Shown here: positions 1-9,612 of the stretch, piece after piece
How positions within the stretch are numbered: the stretch's first letter is position 1
How the letters are laid out: every line of letters begins with the position of its first letter
Source: Didymodactylos carnosus
Taxonomy: Eukaryota > Rotifera > Eurotatoria > Philodinida > Philodinidae
DNA: 39,159 nucleotides
Assembly: GCA_905250885.1 (NCBI GenBank)
Contig: CAJNOQ010000916.1
Location: forward strand, 1-39,159
Direction of reading: 5' to 3'
Program-made: the position numbers and the translations under genes
Notes under the pieces: generated by a model
What the model was told of the DNA's origin: nothing
The model's database searches: none
Seen by the model: the letters and a program-made list of their open reading frames with translations, nothing else

Positions 1-1258
1 AACACGTCAGAAAATTCTGGGCAAAAATACGTCGATTTTCTTTTTCGATGTTCTATCTCTGCTATAAATTTGAGCTCAATCGGACATGTACTCCGCATTT
101 GGCAACAAGGTGAAAAAAGAGGGGGGGTACCCTTAATAGTATGCTACTCACCATTCAATAACACTTGAAAAGAACAGAAAAAAGAAAGAAAAACACTCAT
201 TTTAATACATCACCTCTATAAACAAATTCTTTAAGGCAAAAGATACGATCAATAATCTAGTACCGATTTATTACTTTCAATAAACTTCTGACAACGGTTT
301 TTTTTATAAAAGTCTGAGAACGAATGTGCCATGCTTCACATATGGGAAACGCTTCCTTAACGGTAATACTCACACAGAAATGAACCAAAGGACAGCAGTC
401 TTAATCTCATTTTAATTTAGAGATAGCATTCCAGTTAGGAATCTACTGAGTCCCGTCGGACTCGGATACTCGGATTCATTTGGACTGTGTGACGCATACA
501 TTTTCTCGAAAGCATCATTTTTTTGCGCATAGCGCTATATTTTGATAAGCATCTCGAATAAAAAGACATCTATCGCCACAAGTTTCAAGATATGTCGGCT
601 TTTCAGCCGGATACCGAGAAAGCACGAGCTGAAGCAGCAAAAAACGTAGGAAATGTAATTTTATATCGAATACCAATCCCTTGAACCGTATCATTTTGCT
701 CTAAAATGTTTTTTTAGAGAGAAAAACGCTGATTAGTATGTAAAAGAGGTAGATAGTGTTTTAGTCAGCTGGATTGCACTTTGTAGAATTTAATAGGATA
801 ACATTTTTAATTAATTGGATATGGGTCTTCGTCTTGCAGAATCTGACCTGGAAGTTTTTTTCGGAAACGTATCTCCAACATTTGTTCATTTAAATTCTGT
901 TCACCGTAATCTTCATATATTCTTCTACATTTATCTTACAAACTACTTCGAGTGGTAAGGGGAATAAAAGTAAAGAACATCGATCAGACTTGTATTTCTC
1001 ATCACTTACTAATTGCTAAATAAAAATTAACAAACCGAACTTAAAAAAACAGTAAAAGAAAGCAAAAATAACTATAGTATTAACAATGAAAAATCCCATC
1101 AAACAGCAAGTAATATGAGTAACACAGACGAACTTTAACAATTAGATAATTTCAGTAGATTCTTTTGATAAGCGTGACAGAATACGAACATCATATTGCG
1201 CTTACCAATAATTAGTCAACTGATACTGTGAAATTCAAAACCATTTCGTAATTCATAT
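1..1258. other. Intergenic region with one possible tiny ORF
   Basis: This stretch lies 3' of the glycoprotein gene. It contains a G-run (121-127) and A/T-rich filler. The only coding-like piece is a plus-strand ATG at 592 that opens 30 codons, starting M-S-A-F-Q-P-D-T-E-K, with clearly higher G+C than its flanks. No convincing continuation of that ORF was found. No poly(A) signal could be assigned with confidence. Confidence 0.5.
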
Positions 1259-4022
1259 TTATATTGAAGTTGACTGTATCAAATTTGGTGTTGTTGTACC
1301 ACCTAACCACATATATTCCATTGTCTCATTTGATTTCGACCCATTCTTTTTGAAACCATACAGTTGTCTTCGACGCCATTTATAATAACCGTATAAACAT
1401 AGTGAGCTGGAAATTAGAAGAAGCAGACCTACCCCACCTAGAACACCGCCAACAATTGCTCTCCATGACGTATCATCTGAAGCTAGAAAAAATAAAATAA
1501 CGATACTTGTTTACTCTTTATCTAGAATTCTTTTGAGATTGAATGAGAATTTAATAGAATCTAACGAACGTGTTGTTAGATTTTTTTCACATAGCCAAGT
1601 TTAAGTCTATATGGTTTTACACTGCTTGACTAGAAAACTTTATAAAAGTTTTTCAGAAAAGTTACCGAAAAACGTTTTGAAGAAGAATGAAGAGAAGAAT
1701 AGTGAACTTCTTGTAAGTAAGATCTTGTGATATTTTTTAACACAAAATCTTGGTTATAAAAAGTTCATTTACAGTAAGTTTTATATTTTCGGGCGTCCAT
1801 TCTTCGACGTCAACAAGAATGGACGCCCGAAAATACAATACAATGATGTAAAAATACAATTTTAACGTATGTTGAGTCAACATACATAGTACACATTTTT
1901 TGAAAAGAGAGCAAGTAAGTGCGAGAAAAGCCTGAAAGATAAATAAATTTATTTTTTCACCTTTACGTGTCTATATATACATGAGAACAAAATAAGAGGA
2001 TGAATGAAATGAGAGTCATAAAATCATATTGAGATCTCAAATGTTATCTTATCAGGATCCTAGTGGAATGATTTTAAGAATTTTACTAAGGGTAACAATG
2101 ATATATATATATATTCTAAATACTTTACCCTTTGATACCATGTCTGAGTTTGATAATGTCTTTGTAACTAAATCTGGAACGGTGATAGATGGATTGGTTA
2201 AAATTTGAATTGATTGTGGATCGATATTGAGAGAGATATTTGTCATATTTGTCTGCAATATTGATTGTATTGTATTCAATGTTTGTGAAATACTCTCATT
2301 CGATATTACTGTAAAATTACTTGTAAATATAACACTTCCGCGTCTGTAAAACAAAATAATTATTACGGTATTGTTTAATGTCTTTTCAATGAAAGTTCTA
2401 AAATTTTTGAATTACTTACGTGAAAGATACAATATCGAATTGAATACAACGGTATATAGGTGTAATTAAGGTAAATAACTAGAAATGAAGTGTTCATAGT
2501 ATTTGCTACAATGAAAATATTACAATAACTGAACTTACAATATCTTCAAGCTGAGAACTTATATTGAGACACAATTCTGATGTTAAATTGTTATACTCGT
2601 CATTCCACAATAAATTGATTATTCGTCCAATCCACCATAATTCGAATTCTAAATGAAAAATATAGAATAATCTACTTTGTTACTTACTCAATCAAATACT
2701 TTGTTGTTTTTGTTTTTCTTGGTATAGTACCTGAAGTTAAATTCGTTGTACTGGTGACCGATAAAAGTGCTGTAGTGACAGTATAAGTTTGTGTACTGTA
2801 ATTAAGGTTAGTGGCGGTGATTCGAATTGATGATTGAGGTGACATTGACATTATTGAGGAATTTTGTGAGTTTGATGTTGTTTTTGAATATGATGTAGAA
2901 TATATAGAAGTGATATAATTAGTTTTATTATTAGACGTGATGTTATTAGTATCATCATAAGATGTGACGTGTGATGAAGCGTTCGAATAATGATTAAATG
3001 TAGCGGCGACGGTAGAAATTGTATTAGATGTGAAACGAGTATTAGAAATATTAACGTACCGGGATGTTGCAATTGTTGTTGAAGGTTGATTCGAGTAAAA
3101 TTGTGTAGAATTCAATTCTGTACTATTCATCTGAGTCACTGATGTTAGTTTTAATATTGCAGTTGAATTGAGTATACTAGTGATGTTAGGAGAAGAAGAA
3201 TAGGACGATTCATAAAAGTTTGAAGTTGTCGTCGTTCTTGTTGAAATATCCGCTATAATCACAAAGAAATGAGTTTACCTATAGTGTGGTATTAAGTTAC
3301 TAAGACTTACATGCACAACTAATACACAATGTTCGATTGTATATAATTTCATCAGGTAATAAGGGTTGATCGCCAATCAATGGCCCTCGCATATAAACGA
3401 TGTAGAGACATTCTGTCAGAGAGATATCTAATAATTCACTTAAATCTTTAATCTTTAAAAATTTAATTGTTAGTAAGCCAGAGTTTAATAATTCTTGAAA
3501 AGTTGTATAGATATTACTTAATTTTGATAAAACAGTAACGCTTGTCATTGTCACATTGCTATACATAATAAAAATATATTAAATGTGTCATATTCATTGT
3601 TTATTATAAAGTTCAAATTAGTGAACTTACTAAATATCCCAAAGTACATTAGTGTCATTTTCTGACCATTTTAAGGCGAAAACAATTTGGAAAAGCTAAA
3701 CATAATTAACATTTAATACGTCGTCTACGCTTAAAATGTTCCATACCGGTTGTTGTGTGGACGATATACCAAAACCATACCAGTATCCACGTTTAACTTC
3801 ATTTGTTCGAAATTCAGTCATAATAGATTCTTCAATTATTTGCCAATCAATTGTGAACTTTGTATTTGATTTATCAATCATTTGCCACCGGCCTTTACAT
3901 TCTAAATGAGATAAACGGTTAATTATTAAAGATAATATGATTATTATTGACATACCTATATCATCGATTATATTCCCAGTAATTGGAATCAAAAATAAGA
4001 TTGAAATATAAAATAGTTTCAT
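1259..4022 (-). CDS. DOMON-like / mucin-like / SEA-like single-pass membrane glycoprotein (9 exons)
   Basis: Exons, in transcript order: 4022-3956, 3901-3747, 3695-3631, 3558-3311, 3252-2731, 2648-2539, 2478-2420, 2343-2129, 1482-1259. They sum to 1665 bases (554 residues plus TAA), all introns are GT..AG and all phases agree. Residues 1-20 form a hydrophobic signal peptide (MKLFYISILFLIPITG). Residues 23-178 resemble a DOMON domain: early WQMI.., then GYWYGFGIS, and a late LTIKF..CLYIVYMRGP stretch matching that family's C-terminal strands. Residues 180-350 are almost wholly Ser, Thr and Asn with many N-x-S/T sequons, a mucin-like stalk. Residues 354-450 resemble a SEA domain and carry TRGSVIF (409-415), where SEA domains typically self-cleave at G-S. 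A helix at about 489-512 (IVGGVLGGVGLLLLI) is followed by basic YYKWRRRQ and a 40-residue tail. The likely role is extracellular adhesion or a mucin-like surface coat; DOMON domains can bind haem or sugars, but no ligand residue can be assigned here. Exon structure is fairly certain and domain names moderately so. Confidence 0.85.
1784..1835. repeat. Perfect 21-bp inverted repeat in the last intron of the glycoprotein gene
   Basis: The arms 1784-1804 and 1815-1835 are exact reverse complements (left arm begins TATTTTCGGGCGTCCATT), separated by a 10-base loop. The stem is much richer in G+C than the surrounding intron. It sits in the only long intron of this gene (1483-2128). It could be a tiny foldback element or a hairpin formed in the pre-mRNA. 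No target duplication was recognised. Confidence 0.8.
2129..2648 (-). other. SEA-like domain exons
   Basis: Three exons (2648-2539, 2478-2420, 2343-2129) encode residues 353-480. The pattern is W-N-D-E-Y-N-N-L-T-S-E-L, then L-E-D-I-L-F-T-L-I-T-P-I-Y-R-C, then the strand F-T-R-G-S-V-I-F and F-T-V-I-S-N. This matches the usual SEA layout: an early expression strand, helices, then a G-S-[VI] turn that breaks autocatalytically in MUC1-type SEA domains. Several N-linked sequons follow. The Cys residues in ELCLN and YRCIQ may be paired. This is pattern recognition only, without a profile search. Confidence 0.6.
2731..3252 (-). other. Ser/Thr/Asn-rich stalk exon (mucin-like)
   Basis: This 522-base exon encodes about 173 residues, mostly Ser, Thr and Asn (for example TRTTTTSNF, SYSSSPNITS and NNKTNYITS). 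Many N-x-S/T sequons predict dense N- and O-glycosylation. The donor was chosen at CAG|GTACTA (exon end 2731), because only phase 1 joins to the SEA exon in frame. The downstream GTAAGT at 2687 looks stronger but gives a stop in the next exon. Such stalks evolve quickly, so sequence searches will be dominated by low-complexity matches. Confidence 0.75.
3747..4022 (-). other. Signal-peptide exon and first DOMON exon of the membrane glycoprotein
   Basis: The ATG lies at 4022-4020. Exon 1 ends at 3956 in phase 1 before GTATGT. A 54-base intron (3955-3902) ends in ATTTAG, and exon 2 begins at 3901 with the codons for E-C-K-G-R-W. Exon 2 stops at 3747 (TQQP) before GTATGG. The next intron (3746-3696) is only 51 bases. 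Read straight through, the frame runs into stops or odd residues, so both introns are needed to join signal peptide and DOMON strands. Confidence 0.8.
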
Positions 4023-7000
4023 AATTTAAAGTATCTGTATTCACCAAACAAAAAAAATTATTAAATAATTCTAAATGATACGATTTTTAAAAATACATTC
4101 GCCGATGTATACTAATTTTATTCATGAGTAAATGAATTCTTTAACTATGATTGATAAAGTAGAATAATTAAAAGAATTTTTATGTTAATGATTATTCATC
4201 TAATCGTTGAACTATAATAAAACAAAAATTTATAAAAAGAACTTACAGCGTACAAGTTATTGTGTAAATATATAAAGTTATAATTGTAAACATATGTCCT
4301 TTAACTAAAAATAGAAATGAATGATCGGTCTTAAAGTAACAACACTCAACGTTATAAAATTGTAATTATTTATACTATTAACTCAATTTTTCTCTTAAAT
4401 AATAAAATATTCTTAAATCTTTTTTTGAAAGTCATCTTATTTTTCTTCAAGAACAAAAGAAAAAAATTTTGTAAGATGAATTGGTGTACATAGGTATTCA
4501 ACAACTTATAGGGCTTTGTTTTAAAAATTTTAACTTTCTGAAATAAGAAAAAAAAACTTATGTTCTCTTTCTTTTTGCTGTTGTCTAAACAACGATCATC
4601 GTGTTCATATCAGATGTATTGCATCATCTATACTATATATATATATATGTATATAATAGTACAAGTGTTTTAAAAAAATATACATTCTCTCCTTTTCTTT
4701 TATAGAACTTTATGAACATTTGAATATCTGAGTACATAAAATGAGAGTAGTGAACAGCAACGAAATTAATCTTACTTGTTATCGTGACCCGACATGATTT
4801 TTTTTAATGTTTGCTTTATTAATGAGTAGGTTTTTTGATTCATCATAGGAAAGAAATTTATTCCACTTGTAAATATAATACCCTCTGTCACGGTACACAC
4901 TGTTTCTGAATAAGCAGCTTAATAAAATATTTCACAACTTTATTTAAACATATTAACAAGAGATTTTGATGTAAAATGGGAAAAGAGTACGTATGAACAA
5001 TGAGGTTTTAAATCACAAAAATTTGAAAAATATCTGTTAACTTATATTTTTAACGTCTATTATATAATATATTCGGTATCCATTCACAAGTTGTGAAGTC
5101 GTATACAGATTTGTTTTACAACCGCTTCTTAAGGTACAGAAGATTCAGTCTTTGAAATGCTCTTACTATAGTTAAATGCATCTGTATAAAAGGAAGGTGT
5201 AAGGAACAGTTTAATGTGTGTTTTTAAATTCATTAATCTGTAAGTTTATTGTATTGCGGAGAAAGTGCGTAGATGAATGTGAAATAGAAATAATAAATAT
5301 TTTAGAACAGCATGATTAAAGCTTTATTATTCTAGAATAGAATTGAAATAATAAATTCAATTATAGTATTCTACAGATCAAAATGTTAAACTTTTGAATA
5401 GCTCAACATTAAAATATTCTTTACATTAATTTCGAATATATAATTTGTAAGAAAATAACAAAATTTAGTTTAATATTATAAAATTAACATTATCTTACTG
5501 GATAACTTTGTCCTGTAGAAAATCGATATCTACTTAAGTTAGTACAAAAACATAATGTAATAGAGATTTTTAAATAATTTGAAATTCATTAAAAACAGTA
5601 CTTCTCCAACACTTTTGAGACCCCCCCCCATTAGAAATCTATCCGGTAATTACAAGTCTGATCTGAGCGAAAATTCGAGGAAATATCGGACATGTTGCGC
5701 AATAATTACGATATAATTTCTAAGGCACCATCTATCATCGTTTAAGAGATGTCGCTCGAGCGTGGATCTAAATGAGGCGTCTACCATCCGGCAGGCTTCT
5801 TTTCTCAGAAAGCAGTTAGAAAACTTAGATTAGTTTTAAAATTTCAAGTTAAATTAGAATAACAAGGTGAAAGAGGCGAATTTTGAAATTTTTCCGTTTA
5901 GTTTTATACATCTGAAAAGTCCGAAAAAATTGAAAAAACTGGTGTATAGCTGTTCAACAATGTAAAAGAATGACAGCTTAAACCAAAAATCCGGCTCTGT
6001 TACGTCATTTCTATTCGCTTGAATTTAAGACGAATCCGAGCTGTCCAGGTTTTAAAACGGTTGAGAAGTTTGGTAAATAATGTTGACTGTTAGATGAAAA
6101 AGCGCTTTTGGATCTGATATAGCGCCAGTGTACCGAACCTGTTTAGGGTCTTTCCGTACAACTGTTATAACTCCTTATCGAAATCTTTTCCGCAGATAGA
6201 AGACGTGTCTTTTGATCAGAAATGTTTGCTCTATTACCTGGTACCACCGAAAAAAGTATTGGTTCAGGTTTTCTGTCAAATTAAAGCAAATTTTTGAAAA
6301 AAAATCAGTTTTCTAAAGCTTTCAGAAAACTTTCTTGAAAATCTTCAAGAACCTTTGATGAAGGGTCTCTTTTCATGCAGTCATACAGAGAGACCTTATT
6401 GGTTAAAAAAGCCTCGTATAGAGACTCTCTAAAGTGCGTCGATCGGCTTTCAAATTGTCCTCAAATATTACGAATCTATACTACGAATATATTACATAAT
6501 ATATTACGAATCTATACTTTTTTCTGTAAAAAAATCTTCTAGGGATCAGCCGTATTTGTTTGAAATAATTATTCCGAAAAACATCTGATTTAGCTATTTA
6601 GAGTTTAAAGAATTTGTACATGGGAAATAACTTTAATGAGTTCTGATTTTGAAGTTAGCTAAAGAGAACGCGTTTTCTTTCGCTAGGATTTGACGATCGT
6701 CCGACCGGTCCAATCCTAGCGAAATTAATGAAACAACAGTTTCTTTAGATTGCTTACCAAATTGTCGAAAAATTATGGAATGCAAAATAATTTATACCTA
6801 AATGATGCATGATTTATGCTCTTTTTAATTACAGAAGAATAAGATCCTAATTTCTAAAGATAATATTTCTAATTTTTTCTAAGTTTTTTAGAGATCCGAC
6901 CTTCAGAAAACCCACAAAAAGTTAGTTTAGAATTTCGAAAATCTCACCATTGGAAAGAGCATATTCGACAGCATGTTCTTATTTCTGAAGAAAAGTGACT

Positions 7001-8110
7001 TTTAAGCAAAAAGACCAACGAAAAATCTCTAAAAACGTGCGGTTTTTGTAAAATCTGTAACTCCGAAAAGAAACATTTCTGCTAATTACATAGACGCACC
7101 ACATACAGAAGAATATTTCCTGAAAGTTTCAGCTAGAACGGAGGTTGGCGCTAGATGGCGCACCCGCTATACTACGCACGTATAGTGGGAAAACAGCTAG
7201 TCTACAGAAAAAAACATTTTTCTCCTTATGAAATTCTTTAAAATAAATAGTTTAACATTTGAATCGATAGCTGGTAAGCTGAGCTTTCAGAATATATGTG
7301 TTTCAGTTTCTTGGAATTTGTTTAGCTGATCAAAACAGCGGCTTTTTGAAAAGCCTAACAAAATTGGTCTAAAATTCCGATTTACTTTTCTCAACCGTAT
7401 TCAACACTTGGACCAAAATTTTTTATACAATAAATCGGGGATTGGTTAATGTATGTTAGATAGTATTTGAATTTTCGAAAAGCTCACTTTCGTTTTTTCA
7501 CCTAATTGCCGTGTGACTGTCCACTATATGGTGTTTGTTTAGCAAAATTCGGAAAAAGAATTTCAGAAAAGTTGTGAAGAATGTTTGAAAAGCATAGAAT
7601 TTGAGTTGATGACAACTTTTCCTTTGTTTTTAGATTGTTTGATTGACTCACGGTATATTAAAACAATCTTTTTTGTCATGTTATACGTAAATATTAAAAG
7701 TTATTATTGTATATACCGTCAATATTTAACGAGATTTAGCACGTCACTGTTATAAACACAAAAAATTCCTTGAATGGATAAATCAGATTTTTTTCGAAAG
7801 TCTGAAATAATTACTTCAGACACCAAACACGGCTGCTTCCTAGAAGATTTTTATTTTTATACATTAAAAAAGTATGGATTCGTAAACAAGTTGGCATGAA
7901 CCACAAACTGAACAAGTGAATGGTTGTTATAGATTGGGGTTTAAATTGAAGGAGAAAATGAAAGATCTGCATGGACTAAGGGAGAAAAGGACGTTTTTTA
8001 GTATAGCACATCAGCATCGGTCCGGCACCTCTTGGTACCTTCCAACACCCTAATCGGCACTAGGTACTGCTTTTCCCCCCTTGGCATGGACGCACTCTTG
8101 AATTCGAAAA
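4023..8110. other. Gene-poor intergenic stretch
   Basis: 4023-5590 is very AT-rich, and I see nothing coding in it. 5590-8110 is less AT-rich, begins with a C-run (5621-5630) and contains patches such as the G+C-rich stretch at 7140-7190 and another near 7980-8100. No ORF longer than about 60 codons or recognisable protein similarity was found in it. Its different base composition suggests old repeat or transposon-derived DNA, but no terminal repeats were recognised. Confidence 0.45.
6678..6724. repeat. 13-bp inverted repeat with 21-base loop
   Basis: The left arm (6678-6690, TTTCGCTAGGATT) is the exact reverse complement of 6712-6724 (AATCCTAGCGAAA). The loop is unusually G+C rich for this region. 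It may be the centre of a degraded foldback element; no function can be assigned. Confidence 0.7.
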
Positions 8111-8254
8111 ACCAAAGAAGTGAAATTTTATCGAAATAGTGCTTATTGCATCCAGGAGATGCATCTCTTTTGAATGGTTAAGTGTTATATACTTTTTAAT
8201 AGTTTAATTTGTAGAATACTATAATGAAATTTATTATTGTGCTTTTTGTTCTAG

Positions 8255-8336
8255 AATAATGGAATCTAAATTAGGCTTATTTAATAAGTACAATATACTT
8301 ATCGTTGCAGATATTCTGTATACCATTGGAACATCA
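8255..8336 (+). pseudogene. Orphan exon-like segment, possible transporter remnant
   Basis: An 82-base segment is bounded by a good acceptor (TTTTTGTTCTAG) and a good donor (GTAAGT). Its open frame from 8259 reads M-E-S-K-L-G-L-F-N-K-Y-N-I-L-I-V-A-D-I-L-Y-T-I-G-T-S. The run LIVADILYTIG resembles the second helix of sugar/inositol-type major facilitator transporters, where GRK..L..AD.LF..G is usual. No neighbouring exon could be found on either side, so if real it is probably a relic. Chance cannot be excluded for so short a piece. Confidence 0.25.
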
Positions 8337-8843
8337 GTAAGTCGTCACAAAACGATATCTAGTACATGAGAAATTTTCTGTGTAGTTAGTTAGTCGTTCT
8401 CCAAATGTACCAGCCCTCCATTAACGTTGCAAATACTCATACTATATGACACAAAATCTTTATATCACATTTAACAATTAGTGTTGTCTCGGATTTTAGA
8501 AATTTTTTCTGGCAATGGTCTGTCGAGCAGTTCGTTATCAGTTTCATTAACCGAGACTTTTTTACGAGGTTGATGACTTGGATCGAATATGTAAGGAGAA
8601 AAATGAATACGTTCAGTATAGGTTTACTGATTAGCTTTTGTCAGCATCGAGTCATCTCTTCATCGTCTATTGGATTCACTCTAAAAACAACTCTGAGTGG
8701 AAATACCCGTCCATGTAATAACATATGTTTGATGTCTCAAATTTTGAATGCATTTTCTTCTTCAATCAAAAAGCAATCGTGTTCAAACACAAACATTTAT
8801 GTTTGAATAGTTCTTTGTGCTGTTGTGCAATTTGAGTATATTT

Positions 8844-8925
8844 CATTTCATTTATCTATAGATATAATTCATTATCCACTTATGCATTTCATTTATCTAT
8901 AGATATAATTCATTATCCACTTATG
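8844..8925. repeat. Tandem duplication of a 41-base unit
   Basis: Two identical 41-base copies lie head to tail (8844-8884 and 8885-8925), each beginning CATTTCATTTATCTATAGAT. Exact identity points to a recent slippage or repair duplication. No coding content is seen. Confidence 0.9.
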
Positions 8926-9612
8926 CATTAAAAATCTGACTATAAATCATCGTCTTTGTTCGTACACAAATGTTAGATAACAGAGTACTTTCTGCAAAAA
9001 AAGAATAGGTGTGTAGGTTGAAGGACGTTCTATTATATTTTATTATGGACAAGAAAAGTACTTGTTATTGTTTTTCCTCCATTCTGTGAAAATCTAAATT
9101 CAAACGAAAATAAACCATTTTAAGGTGTGATTAGGTAAATGAGTATCAATTTCCTAATGAAAGCTAATAGACTTCATCATTTGTTCTATTATTTTCATTG
9201 AACAATAATGCTTAATTTCTATTATAGTTTATTTTTTTCGCAAAAATTGATATAAAAATAGAAAAGAAACAAAACAAAACAATAACAACAAAACATATCA
9301 GTATAATGCTCTTCTTTTTCGTCATTTAATTTGGTAGCAATTTTATCTTTGTTCCTGTCTACTATACAGTTTCCAGTAGACGGCGATTGCACTTTAAATT
9401 CAAATGTGTTCCACAAACAACTTGTATATAATTAATAAACAGATTATACCATTAGTAAATGGAGAAAGAAAATACTGCTCATCGACATGTAATATCTATG
9501 TTTGTACAAATACTATGTAAAATTTGATCTGTTTTCATTTGAATCAAAGTTAACCGGTATTAATTTGCACCATATTATAATAATTTAATATCAACATCAG
9601 GAATAAATTTCA

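Noticed and set aside
2687..2731. Strong GTAAGT donor at 2687 for the stalk exon
   Set aside because: It gives phase 2 and a premature stop in the SEA exon, whereas CAG|GTACTA at 2731 gives phase 1 and an open frame.
2851..3072. 73-codon minus ORF within the Ser/Thr stalk exon
   Set aside because: It is a shadow frame of the real stalk exon, which connects in phase to both neighbours.
8570..8806. 78-codon plus-strand ORF
   Set aside because: Composition is unremarkable and the opposite strand gives the more protein-like, though broken, reading. Not called as a gene.
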